Position numbers and translations under genes: made by a program
Notes under the pieces: generated by a model
The model's database searches: none
Told to the model about the DNA's origin: nothing
Seen by the model: only the letters and a program-made list of their open reading frames with translations
Shown: positions 24,430 through 36,000 of the stretch, in pieces
How the letters are laid out: each line of letters opens with the position of its first letter
How positions within the stretch are numbered: the first letter of the stretch is position 1
Assembly (NCBI GenBank): GCA_009823505.1
Contig: VZQC01001595.1
Span: 2,042,308 to 2,106,307 of the forward strand
DNA from: Rhizomys pruinosus
Taxonomy: Eukaryota; Chordata; Mammalia; Rodentia; Spalacidae
Direction of reading: 5' to 3'
DNA: 64,000 nt

Positions 24430-26292
24430 CATTTCAAAGATACTAATGATCTCTACAACAAAAATTTTGAACCCCTGAAGAAGGAGATTGAAAATGATAT
24501 AAAAAAGATGCTTATGGATTGGAAAAATTAATATAGTAAAAATGTCCATTTTACCCAAATTGATATACAGATTCAAAGCAATCCCAATAAAAGTCCCCAT
24601 GAACTTCTTCACAGACTTGGAAAAAAAATCCTTAAATTCATATGGAAAAACAAAAGACCCTCAATAGCTAAAGCAACCCTGAGTGAAAAATGCAACATAG
24701 GGGGGGATTGCTTTACCAGACTTCAAGCTATATTACAGGGCCATAGTCACAAAGACAGCCTGGTATTGGCAAAAAAAAAACCCCAGACCCATTGACCAAT
24801 GGAAAAAAATTGAATATCCAGACTTGAGCTCATACAATTTCAGCCACCTCATATTTGACAAAGAGCAAAAAAATCCTCAGTGGAGGAAGGATAGCATCTT
24901 CAGCAAAATGGTGCTGGCAAAACTGGATCACCATTTGTAGAAGAACAAGATTAAATCCTTACCTCTCACCCTGTACAAAAATCAACTCCAAGTGGATCAA
25001 AGATCTCAATGTAAAACCTGAAACCCTGAAGGTGATAGAAGAAAAAGTTGGTAACAACCTACAAGACATAGGTGTGGGAAAAGACTTTCTAAATCAGACA
25101 GCAGCTGCACAGGAAATAAGGTCAACAGTTGACAAATGAGACCTCTTCAAACTCAAAAGCTTCTATAGAGGGAAAGAAACATTGAAAGAAGTGAAGAGAA
25201 AACCCATAGAGTGGGAGGGAATCTTCACTAGTAATTCATCTGACAGAGCATTAACATCAAGAATATATACACTATTCAAAAACCAAAGAAGAAAACAAAT
25301 GGCCTACTCAAAAGATGGAATAAAGAACTGAACAGAGGCTTCACCAGTGAGGAAGTAAAGATGGTGGAGGAACATCTTAAAAAGTGTTCAACATCATTAA
25401 TAATTAAGTAAATGAAAATTAAAACCACTCTCGGATATCATCTCACTCTAATAGCTAAGATCAAGAACACAAAAGACACCAAATGCTGGAGAGGTTGTGG
25501 GGAAAGGGGAAGACTCATCCACTGCTGGTGGGAATGTTAACTTGTACAACCATTATGGAAAGCAGTGTGAGGAACCCTTAAAAGACTCAAAATGAGCCTA
25601 CCACCTAACCCAGCCATACCTGGGTATATACCCACAAGACTCATCCTACTGCAAAGATACATGCACATCCATGTTTATTGCAGCTCTCTTCACAATAGCG
25701 AAGAGCTGGAATCAACCCAAATGCCCCTCAATGATGACTGGATGACAAAAATGTGGTGCATCTACACAATGGAGTTCTGTGCAGTGGTAAAGAAAGATAA
25801 CATCATGAATTTTGCAGGTAAATGGATGGAACTGGAAGCCATTATGCTAAGTGAAGTAACAGTCCCAGGAAAACAAGTGATAAATGGTCTCCCTCATTTG
25901 TGGATGTTAACACCAAATCCCCAGATGAAAGGCAAGCTGAACAACATTATTGTTATATTTCTGTTTATCTGAAAGCAACTATGTTGTTATAATGTAAATC
26001 TCTTAATGGGCTCTAGAATTTATCTACCACTTACATTCAGACACTGTAATTACTGTATATTAGTGGAAGGTATGTATGCATATTTTAGAGTAATATAAAA
26101 TTAAAGGAGGAAAATGTGAATGGATAAACATAAGAAAAAGACTGAGATAAAGATGCAGGACAGTTAGGGAAGAATGCATGATCTAGGGTGGGGTATGGGG
26201 TAGGGAAAGGGGAATATGTCTAGACTGAACTGAGAAATGATGTCTGAAATACATAAAACATCAATAAAAATAATTATATAAAAAATAAATAT
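24430..26292 (+). mobile_element. Sense 3' segment of the twin-primed L1
   Basis: This part covers the ORF2 C-terminal region from GATCTCTACAACAAAAATTTTG onward. It contains the Cys/His motif region (AAATGCTGGAGAGGTTGTGG near 25,479), a 3' UTR with TCTTAATGGGCTCTAGAATT, a G-rich stretch (GGGTGGGGTATGGGGTAGGG) and a tail ATCAATAAAAATAATTAT. Frames are broken by several stops; open stretches remain at about 24,855-25,139 and 25,592-25,972. The 3' UTR type matches the 16.6 kb copy. Confidence 0.92.
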
Positions 26293-26308
26293 GTAAAAAA
26301 TCCATTGA
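26293..26308 (+). repeat. Right target-site duplication of the twin-primed L1
   Basis: GTAAAAAATCCATTGA follows the A-rich tail and pairs with 22,897-22,914. Confidence 0.7.
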
Positions 26309-26349
26309 ATTAGGTTAGGCATTGGCTGGAAATAAGAGTGCAGTCTTAA

Positions 26350-26552
26350 CAGCAAGCATCCTAGTGATGTTGCAAGCAAGTCAAAGGAGCTGCAAGCAAG
26401 CCAGTGATGCAACACAAACTTAGAGATGCAGCAAGCAGACCACTGATGCATCAAGCAGCCTATTGATCCAGCAAGCTGTCTAGTGATGCAGCAAGCAATG
26501 CAGTGACACAACACACAACTGAATGATACAGCAAGCAGCCAAGTGGTGCAGC
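26350..26552. repeat. Degenerate ~20-bp minisatellite
   Basis: About ten units close to AGTGATGCAGCAAGCA plus 3-5 variable bases, for example CTAGTGATGTTGCAAGCAAG, CCACTGATGCATCAAGCAGC and CTAGTGATGCAGCAAGCAAT. Unit length varies from 19 to 22 bp. It begins about 40 bp past the L1 target-site duplication. A Cys/Trp-rich minus-strand frame (26,164-26,604) across it reflects the repeat and is not called a gene. Confidence 0.88.
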
Positions 26553-27648
26553 CAGAATTATATTCCATTGAAGACATAAAAAATATATTTAGCTTTAAAA
26601 TCAATCACAAAACAACTAACTGAGGTATGTTCCTGGCATAGCTTTAAAATCAGGGCACACTTTAATGATGGCAATGCTTACTGGCAAATATTATCCTTAT
26701 AAATAATAATGACTTTTCACCCTTCTTCTGCTAAGTAAATAGAATTTTGCTGGAGACTTGATTATATGAAAAATGGATGAATTGTATTCTACAGTCCAAG
26801 TAACCACAACTCTTTTATGTAATCCCAATCAGGTAACAGCAATCATTTTTGGAGTTTGTAGTTAGTGCTAAATCATGAACACGGTTTTATCCATGCATTA
26901 ATATCTCAAGATAGGAAAGCTTTATCAGTCCATATACTGTTTTCTTGATCTGTGTTGCTGTGAAAGCTAGGGACAAAGCTCTCAGGTTAAAAAATAATGC
27001 TCTCTACATAAGTACTTTCCTGAGAGTATTTAATCTCTAGCATCCAAAGCAGCCCACTCTTGTGCCACTTTCCAAGTCAATTCAGTGCTTATGTGTGCAG
27101 CTCTATACCCAAACTTCACTGACCCAGCTGCATGACCAAGCAAGAGTAATAAATGTGGCAGTCAAAAGGGTCTTCATGAGCACCGTGGAAACTATGCATG
27201 CTCAGTGTTTCATGTAGTACTAGACACAAAAGAGTGGCGAATGGAATTTAGTGGTTATTCATACATTTTTCCAATACCATCTACTAAAACTATGTCTCTT
27301 TTATGATTCTCACTGGAGATATAAAAGGAAAAATTGCATAAGCATAAAACATAATTAAATTAGAGAGATACAACTGAAGAATAAAGGGAAACTATTTTTA
27401 GAACAATGACAAATTTTTCTAGATTCTGGAGTGATATCAAAGAAATCATTCTTGTCTAAGTAAAAAGTTTGACATGCTTGCAGTCCAGCACCCACAGTGA
27501 ATGCAAGGCCAACCAGGCCTACAAAGAAAGTCCTTCTTTCAAAAGAACAAACAACTGTGTAAAATCTCATGAAATTTAATTCATATCTTAAGCTTAATAA
27601 AGTTTGTAGGTTTGTAGGAATGGTAAATAGGGGAAGTACATATGAGAC

Positions 27649-27652
<4 letters not shown>
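26553..27652. other. Unassigned DNA with a possible B1 scrap
   Basis: Near 27,478-27,530, GCAGTCCAGCACCCACAGTG and AAGGCCAACCAGGCCTAC recall the B1 middle, strongly degraded. Otherwise nothing is recognised. Confidence 0.4.

Positions 27653-27699
<47 letters not shown>
27653..27699. repeat. A47 homopolymer
   Basis: An uninterrupted run of about 47 A. It could be the tail of a retroposed copy, but no recognisable element precedes it. Run length is error-prone in assemblies. Confidence 0.9.
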
Positions 27700-27701
<2 letters not shown>

Positions 27702-27889
27702 ATAGACCCATATAATTCCATGGGACTGGCAGAGTAGTGATGGTGCAGTTGTGGTGGTGGTGATGAAGTTGGATAAGTAAAATAAAGAAGTCCACAATAG
27801 TAAGAAGGATGTTTCATAGAGATTTTACAGAGTTACAGGAATCTTTTAAATATTTTAATTATTATTCTTATTTTTATTTTCTTTTATGA

Positions 27890-28086
27890 TATTACATTTT
27901 ATTTATGTGTGTAAGTGCACTCATGTTGTGCAACTCCCAGAGAAGTCAAAAGAGAGGGCCATCTAATCCAATGGAACTTAAGTTACAGACTGTTGTTTGC
28001 CAAGATGTTGGTGTTGATCATTGAATCTGGGTCCTCTGCAAGAGCAAGCCAGTGCCCTGACCTGCTGGACAATTTCTTCAGCCCCA
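27890..28086 (-). mobile_element. B2 SINE, antisense, degenerate
   Basis: TTTTATTTATGTGTGTAAGTGC, GTTACAGACTGTTG and GAATCTGGGTCCTCTGCAAGAG mark an antisense B2 with an eroded head region (CTGCTGGACAATTTCTTCAGCC). Confidence 0.85.
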
Positions 28087-28094
28087 TAGGAGTG

Positions 28095-29070
28095 TTTTGA
28101 AAGACTGTTATGAAACTGCAATGATTATATAAAAACTGGGTTTATTCATATACATAAATGACCAATTTTTTAAAAAACCACTCTAGATTTATTGAAGTAG
28201 ACATTTACTTGTTAAAACTAAGATAGGTTATGTGAAATTTATAGGTTGCTCACTCTGGTTGAGGAAATAACTGTTCAGAGGTGGTTATGGAAGCTGTGAG
28301 AGCAAACAAACTCTTTTTGAGGGAATTATTAAGGGATGAAATATAAAATATACAAGAGAAATCGAAAGAGACTACAGTATCTGAAAATTTGATCTCTAAT
28401 GTACCAAGCCATGGCCAAGAAGTGGAGGGAGGAGGGGAGCTGACTGGGTGTGAATGGATTTCCGAGTATAGAATTTGAATGAGTTTTCTAGGATTCTTGG
28501 ATTAATATCCACTAAAAGATCTAAGCAATCATGATTAAATGTATATTTTAGAATAGTATTATGGCCAACTTAAAGAGGAAGAGGAAGACAGAGTACGTTG
28601 AAGGTAGGGGATCATTCAGGGATTGCTTATCATACTTCATCTGAGAGAAATAAACCTAGAAATGAACAGCAGAGAAATTAAAGTGATGACTGGGATCAAA
28701 GGACTTAGTAGTCTAGATGCCTCCTAGCTTTCTAAACTAAATTCAAATAATCAACTCAGTCTGATAAGAGAGCTAGGACCAGTAAAAACATGCTCTGAAA
28801 ATTGTATTCTACAATGAAGTATAAGGAAGGTCAGACAATAGCCTATGGGTTGGCACTAATTTACACAGGAATATTGAAGACATGATGGCACTGAGTGCTT
28901 ACATAGGACAGAAGAATTCTTAGGAAGATGCACATTCCTGGATATTCTTAATTTTTCTTACAGTAATTCCCCAAATGGAGTTTTTCCTAATGAGATGCAA
29001 GACAGTCTATAGTAGTATCACAATTACAAATGGATTATATGATCAGTACATGACATCTATTTTTTTCTTC
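28095..29070. other. Unassigned DNA
   Basis: No repeat or coding signal that I can support. Confidence 0.45.
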
Positions 29071-29072
29071 TT

Positions 29073-29232
29073 TTTTTTTTTTTGTTTTTGGTCTTTTCAA
29101 GAAAGGATCTCCCTGTAGCCCCAGCTGTCCTGAAACTCACTCTGTAGACCAGGCTGGCCTTGAACTCACAAAGATCAGCCTGCCTCTGCCTCCCAAGTGC
29201 TAGGATTAAAGGCATGCTCCACCATGCCCGGT
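29073..29232 (-). mobile_element. B1 SINE, antisense
   Basis: A T-run, GGATCTCCCTGTAGCCCCAG, CTGTAGACCAGGCTGGCC, TTGAACTCACAAAGATCAGC, CTGCCTCTGCCTCCCAAGTG and CACCATGCCCGG are in antisense B1 order. Well preserved. Confidence 0.93.
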
Positions 29233-29489
29233 TTCTTTAAAGATAATTCAATTTCATCTGGCAAAGTTGTTATTTCCTTTTCCATGTATAATATCAAAAT
29301 TAGTTCTATCCTATATTTAGTAGTATTCAAAAATATTGGAAAATAAAAAGTACATTATTAATTTAGAATGCATATTTTTTAATTTAAATCTTTATTTTCC
29401 ATCAGGACCTAATAGCCCATAATATTACTATAAAACTAAATATATATGTATATATGTAAATAATATCTTTTGTACAAGAAGATCTATTG

Positions 29490-29632
29490 GCAAACACTCA
29501 TGGTAGTGCACAACTTATATCCCAGCACTAAGGAAAATAAGTCAGATAGATTTCTACGAGATATAAGCCAGCCTGGTCAACATAGAATTCTAGGCCAGGT
29601 AGGGCTACAGGGAGATTCTGTCTTAAAAACAA
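29490..29632 (+). mobile_element. Degenerate B1 SINE
   Basis: CATGGTAGTGCACAACTTATA, TCCCAGCACTAAGG and AGCCAGCCTGGTCAACATAG, followed by GGGAGATTCTGTCTTAAAAAC and an AAAT tail. Confidence 0.8.
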
Positions 29633-30030
29633 TAAATAAATAACAAAAAAGAAGAACTATTGGTCTGATTATCCATATTTGAGAATAATTCAAAATTAAA
29701 TTTAGCTCTTTTTCTAGTAGCACTTGAGACATGGAGGAAGGACTACATACAAGTTCAAGGGCAGCCCAAACTATATGAGATTCCTTTCCACATTGAATGG
29801 TGTGTCTTAGAATATTCACTACAAAATTTAGAGCTTGTAAATGTATAAAGTTCTATTACCACTCAATTGTTCCATATTTAGGTCCATTAGAATTAGTGAG
29901 TCATTTTTATGTAAGCAGAATAACTTCTGCAGATCAAACAGGAGATATTCAAATTTAAGTTTTAGAAATACTAAAAAAAGAAATATTTAAAGCAATGCTT
30001 TCTGTCTGTCTTTTCCTTCTTGAGCTATGG

Positions 30031-30721
30031 TTCTGACAAAGCATTAATTTCCAGAGTATACAAGCTACTCAAAAAACAAAGAAGAAAGAAAACAAATGAA
30101 TCATTCAAAAGATGGAGCAAAGATCTGAATAGAGACTTCACAGAGGAGGAGTTAGAGATGGCCGAGAAACATCTTAAGAAGTGTTCAACATCTCTGATAA
30201 TTAAGGAAATGCAAATTAAAACCACTCTGAGATACCACCTTACTCCAATAAGACTGGCTAGGATCAGGAACATGAATGATACCAAGTGCTGGAGAGGTTG
30301 TGGGGAAAGGGGAACACTCATCCATTGCTGGTGGGAATGTAAACTTGTACAGCCACTATGGAAAGCAGTGTGGAGAACCCTTAGAAGACTCAAAATGAGC
30401 CTTCCATTTGACCCAGTCATACCACTCCTGGGTATATACCCACAAGACACAACTTACTGCAAAGATACATGCACAGCTATGTTTATTGCAGCTCTGTTCA
30501 CAATAGCAAAAAGCTGGAACCAGCCCAGGTGCCCTTCAACTGACGAGTGGATAGAGAAAATGTGGTACATGTATACAATGGAATACTATGCAGCAGTAAA
30601 GAGGGACAACATCATGAAATTTGCAGGTAAATGGATGGAGCTGGAAGACATTATGTTAAGTGAAGTAACACAGTCCCAGAAAAACAAACGACAAATGGTG
30701 TCCCTCATATGTGGATGCTAG
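30031..30721 (+). pseudogene. L1 ORF2 C-terminal remnant, open
   Basis: An open stretch of about 230 codons ends at the stop at 30,719-30,721. It matches the last part of L1 ORF2p, including the Cys/His motif [18 protein letters not shown] (C-X3-C-X7-H-X4-C) and the C-terminal [15 protein letters not shown]. There is no endonuclease or reverse transcriptase, so it cannot act alone. Its 5' edge is abrupt at TTCTGACAAAGCATT, as expected from 5' truncation. It is a diverged relative of the full-length element, not a recent copy. Confidence 0.92.
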
Positions 30722-30865
30722 TACCAACAACCCAGATATAAATATTTCTCATGGAGAGGGAGGCATAGTAAAAGAACAACAGAAAGACTGCATCAGAAAA
30801 TGGACTGAAATGGTGAATTGGAAAGGGGGGATGGGTGGGAGAGGGACACGGGTGTATATTCGATT
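30722..30865 (+). mobile_element. L1 3' UTR without A-tail
   Basis: TACCAACAACCCAGATATAA, GACTGCATCAGAAAATGG, the G-rich GGGGGGATGGGTGGGAGAGGG and ACACGGGTGTATATTCGATT are collinear with the end of the full-length L1 (ACACGGGTCTAGATTTGTT). Where an A-tail is expected, the sequence continues into unrelated DNA. Confidence 0.75.
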
Positions 30866-32551
30866 AAGGCATATTTAATTGACGTGAGCTCAGCAAGTAC
30901 CCAGTTTCGCCTAGACACTGTCTACAGGACACATGGTGTTTTAGGACTTAGTAAAAGTAAAAGTAAACATGTGTATATTAAACAACATTGGTTTACAGAA
31001 TCTGATAAAAATGGTAATGCATCTGAATTAAATGGAGATATAATTCGCTGTTGCCCACATTTGCTTTACATAAAATCTGTAGAGCAAGAACTTTGGGATT
31101 GACACATACAAATGTTCTCTATAATTTCTCTGTTGTACAGTATCACCTTGTAGCATTCTCTTTAAGATGATTTAACGTAAAAATTAAGTTTGCTTCCCAA
31201 GTTAATCATATATAGTCACCCAAAACAACATGGGTGAATTTGATGAAATCTGTGCCTTGACTCCACCCTATAGTCATGTATAATACAACTGTCTTCTGGA
31301 GACTCATACGCTAAAAAAAAGGGGGGGGGATACAGAAAGACATGAAACCTTTTCATCAAACCCTTGCAATTCAAATCTTAAAACTAACTATGGGAAAAGA
31401 TTTGTTTGTTCCAACAGGACAAAACGTCACCAACTTAACGGCTGAGAAAGAAAAGATACAGGTTTGCATTGAGTAGGATGTACCAAAAAGTGGCAACGGA
31501 AAGGCTGACCCGTCTGAACATTCAAAGGAAGAAAAGCCTCAGATTGCCATAAACATCGAACCCCTCTGTGGATCCTACATGTAACAACTAGTTATAATGA
31601 GTCCTAATGAAACTTACCTTCTAGGTGCCACAAAGGTTCTGATATGAGAGACTTCCTTGCCTTCCCACCCATAGAACAAGGAGAAATATGACAATGATGA
31701 GGTCGCTCCCCAACTGTAAATTGGAGACAACTATTGTAGAGGTAATCTCTTATAAAACCGGTAAAACTGCTTTCTTTAATTGACTACTAGACATGGGAAC
31801 TGTGGAAGGGATTACTCTCTGTTCAGAACCAAATATAATACTAAAGTCCTAGGGCTATGCACTCAGGCAAAATATATTAATACAGGAGCTCTGACATCAG
31901 CAATGGATTGTTCTACCAGGTGGATGTTGGCCAGGGGATCCAAGGCCCCACAAAAGGTAAGGGCTCCTTGCCTCTAAGTTGGGATACCTACAGGAGGAGA
32001 GGCAATAAGACCCTGCTGCCGAAGACCTGACGTTAACATGGGAGGGATGTATTGAGACCACACATGCAAGTGTACAGATGGCCTCTGGAATGCCAGAGAG
32101 TGTTACCAAAGGCCACTAAACCAATAAAGCAAATATGGGTCTCCCTGAGTCAAGCAAGACTCCACCGTCAGCACCAGCTACACCTCACCTGCCTGGAAAT
32201 ACTGTGCAGCAGAGGCAGCCATGTGCCTGTATATCCCAAATCTAATTGGCTATTGGCTCTCCCCTTGGAGAAATAACCCATGGCTGATGCCACAAGCTTA
32301 CATCCTCTACAGGTTAGGAGATGTTATAAGCCACAGTAAGACCCTGTCATATTTAACAGGGGGGAAAATTGTAATTCATGGATTAACATATCCAAACATG
32401 TGTCTATGCTAAAGTAACCTACCATAACTATTAGTGCTGCTTAAATACCTATATATCTAATTGCTTGTTCTTCATTAGTAGGATCGAAAGGTTATTCCTG
32501 GACAAACTGTCAGCCCATGAAAGGAAACAGCCAGAATTGACCAGAGTCCAA
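30866..32551 (+). other. 1.7 kb unidentified body between two L1-type 3' ends
   Basis: Not recognised as L1 coding sequence, SINE or gene. It has a short A/G-rich tract (AAAAAAAAGGGGGGGGG near 31,313) and short frames only. A frame ending at 31,102 (about 60 codons past L1) has no motif I know. Near 32,275-32,500, AACCCATGGCTG, TTATAAGCC and TATATATCTAATTGC run loosely in parallel with the old L1 3' UTR at 62.6-62.75 kb. It may therefore be a long, old 3' UTR type or an unrelated element captured with an L1 tail. Confidence 0.45.
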
Positions 32552-33005
32552 GTCAACAGCTCCAGAGAGAGTGGACTGTTTTACCTCTCATCCACCTGTG
32601 CCCCTTTTCTAAGCCTAGGGAACAACCTGCGGAAGAGGGGGCGTGGTAGAATGTAAGGGCTGCGATTGGGGTGAATGGTGAAACTACAGCAATGTAGTCT
32701 GGACACTCATTTGATCAACTTGATTGAACAAACAACCTGTCACCCCCCACTGGATGGTGGGGCTGTAGGTGTTTGGGCACAACAGCCTGCAGATAGGTTT
32801 TGCATGAAGGATGCTTGTACTCATGGATTATCACTTATAGCTAAAAATGAAAAAAAAAACTGAGAGAAAGATGCAGGACAGTTATGGCGGAATGCATGAT
32901 CTGGGATGGGGTGGGTGGGGGGAGGGAAAGGGAAATAAGCCTGAACTGAATTGGAAAAAATGTATGAAATGCACAAAACATCAATAAAAATTAATTAAAA
33001 AAAAT
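32552..33005 (+). mobile_element. Repeat module with L1-type tail
   Basis: About 300 bp from GTCAACAGCTCCAGAGAGAG to CATGGATTATCACTTATAGC recur in inverted orientation at 14,691-14,982. They are followed by an L1 3' end (AGAGAAAGATGCAGGACAG, GGGATGGGGTGGGTGGGGGG, CATCAATAAAAATTAATTAAAAAAAA). Two independent copies with the same order show that the module and the tail were mobilised as one unit. Confidence 0.75.
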
Positions 33006-36000
33006 GTAAGTCCTTTTGTTTGATTGTTTGTTTGTCAGTCCAAACACTCTGCCCTTCTTTGGTGATCAGAAAGCCTTTTTCTTCAGTCTCTGAACACAGT
33101 GCCATGGAATATAAACATTGCCCTCTCAATTCCAGTGGTACCCTACATATCTGAAACAAGAAACCATTACTAAAAATGAAAATTTTATGGAAATTAATAA
33201 CTCAATCCAGTCAAAATACAATATTAGTTTCAAACTATATTCTTTTTATTTTTTATATTTTTTTAGTTTCTTACATTTTTATTGTTCCCTATTCTATTTT
33301 TAATAAAGTATTTTATTGTTGTTTTTGTACATCATTTCTCAGTCCAATTTTGACACAGTCCATTTTCCATGCTGCCCCCAAACCAAAGCCCAGTTCATGC
33401 ATTCTGCCATACATGTCTTGCATCTTTTTCTCAGTCTTTTTAAAGTTTTTCTCTGCCAGAGGTTTATTGTTTGGGCACAAGTTAACTATTTCAGTCAGTT
33501 CTTTGATCCAGTCATTTTCTTGTTGTTGTTCCCTGCCATTTGTATTGCTCCAAAGTATGCCTATACATATATCACATATATACCAAAATTATGACTTCTG
33601 AAAATAAACTGTATGCTAATTCCAAAATATGTTTAGGAGTTCACATTTTTCCCTTTAATTTTATGTTTTTTAAAATATGAATACATACACTCCAAACATA
33701 TACCACAATTACAAAGTCTGACAATAAGTGGTCAGTCAATTCTAGAGCCCCTTAAGGGATTCACATTATAACAGCATAGTTGCCTTCAGATAAGAAGAAA
33801 TATAACAGTAATTTTGCTCAGCTTGCCTTTCTGTAAGGATGAAGCACGCTTTGGCTTGAGCAAGGCCCTGCATTTCACTGTTCTCCATCTTTTGATTAGG
33901 TAATATGTTTTCTTCCTCTTTTGTTTTTTAGCAGTTCATACACTCTAGCTGTCAATGCTCTATCAGATGTATCACTGGTGAAGGTTTCCTCCCACTCTAT
34001 GGGTTTTATCTTCACTTCTTTGTTTCTTTTGCTGTACAGAATCTCTTGAGTTTAATAAGGTCTCATTTTTCAATTGCTAACCTTGTTTTCTGTGTAGCTG
34101 TTGTCTGATTTAGAAAGTCTTTTCCTATGCTTATGTCTTGTAGGTTACTAGCAACATTTTCTTCTATCATTTTCAGAGTTTCAGGTTTCTAATGAGGTCT
34201 TTGATCCATTTGGAGTTGATTTTTGTGTATGGTGAGAGGTAGGAGTTTAGTTTTATTAATCTACAAGTGGTGATCCAGTTATGCCAACACCATTTGCTGA
34301 AGATGCTGCCTTTCCTTCATTGATTCTTCTTGTCCCCTTTGTCGGATATGAGGTGGCTGAAATTGGATGCGCTCATGTTTGGATCCTTAATTTTGTTCCG
34401 CTCATCTACAGGCCTGATTTTGTGCCAATACCAGGCTGTTTTATGATTATAGCCCTGTAATATAGTTTGAAGTCTGGTATGGCAATCTTCCCCCTCCCCC
34501 CCATTGCTCTTTTTGGTCAGGGTTGCTTTTGCTATCTGGGGTCTTTTGCATCTCCATAGGAACTTTAGGATTTTTTTTTTCTAGCTCTGTGAAGAAGCTC
34601 CTTGAGATTCTAATTGTGATTGCATTGAATCTGTATATTACTTTGGTAGGATGGTCATTGTTACTATACTGATTCTTCCAATCCATAAACATGAGAAGTT
34701 TTTCCATCTTCTCATATCTTCCTCAATTTCCTTCTTGAGGGATTTAAAGTTTTCTTTGTAAATATTTTTTGTGTGTTTAGTCAGGTGTTTTCCTAAATAA
34801 TTTATTTTGGGAGACTATTATGAGTGGGAAAGTCTCTTTGTATTCCTTCTCCAATTGCTTGTATTGGCATAAAGAAAGGCTACTGATTTTTCTAAGTTAA
34901 TTTTGTATCCTGCCACTTTACTGAAGCTGTTGATAGTTTCTAGAAGTTTTCTCTTGGAGTTTTTGGCATCCCTTAGGTAAACTATCATCTCATCTGCAAA
35001 AAAGGTTTAGTTTGACTTCCTCTTTTCCAATTAGTACTCCCCTAATTTCCTTCTCTTGTCTTATAGTTCTCACAAGCATTTCAAGCTCTATATGGAAAAA
35101 AGAGTGGGGATAGAGGGCCGCCTTGCTGGGTTCCTGACTTTAAGGGGAATGCTTCTAGTTTTTCCCCATTTAACATAATGCTGGCTGAGGGTTTATTGTA
35201 TATGGCTTTAAATGTGTTGAGGAATGTTCCCTCCAGTACAGTTCCCTTCAGGACTTTAAGCATGAACACATGCTGAATTTTGTCAAAGCCCTTTTCTGCA
35301 TTGATTGAGATGACCATGTGGTTTATGTCTTTCAGTCCATTTATGTGCTTTATGACATTTATTGATTTATGTATGTTGAATGATCCCTGCATCTTTGGTA
35401 TGACTCCAGTTTGGTCATGGTGGATGATCTTTGTGATATGTGCCTGTATGTGGTTTACAAGTATTTTGTTGAGAATTTTTGCATCTATGTTCATTAGTGA
35501 AATGGGTCTATAGTTTTCTTTTTTGGTTGTATCTCAGCTTGGTTTTGTTATTAGAGTGATGTTGGTTTCATAGAAGGAATTTGGAAGATTTCCTTATCTT
35601 TCTATCCTCTTGAATAATTTTAGTAGGAGTGGCTGTAGGTCTTCTTTAAACGTCTTATAGAATTCTGCCATGAATCCACTTGGACCTGGGCTTTTTTTTA
35701 GTTGGGAGGTTTTTTATTACAGTTTCAATTTCCTTCTTTATTATGGGTCTATTTAAGCTGTCGACCTCTTCCCAGTTAGGTCTTCTTGGATTCCCTGATG
35801 TCAGGTATTCATCCATTTTTCTTAGGTTTTCATATTTAGTAGAGTGTAGGTTTTTGAAGTATTCCCAGAGGATTGTCTGAATCTTTTCATAATCTGTAGT
35901 GATGTTTCCTCTTTCATCTCTGATTTGTTTGGTTTGGAGTTGCTCTTTCTTTCTTTTAGTCAATTGGGCTAGAGGTCTATCTATCTTGTTTATCCTTTCA

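Noticed and set aside
26350..26552. CRISPR-like array
   Set aside because: Units are contiguous and degenerate with no spacers, and the context is a rodent genome.
26164..26604. 146-codon minus-strand Cys-rich frame
   Set aside because: It spans an L1 tail and the 20-bp minisatellite. The cysteines reflect the repeat unit GCA reversed, and there is no conserved motif.
30818..31102. 94-codon frame across the L1 end and the unknown body
   Set aside because: It straddles the L1 3' UTR junction, has no recognisable motif, and is within the length expected by chance.
31640..32840. Endogenous retrovirus or LTR origin for the unknown body
   Set aside because: I see no primer-binding site, polypurine tract plus paired LTRs, or gag/pol/env motif. 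The L1-type tail argues for non-LTR mobilisation.
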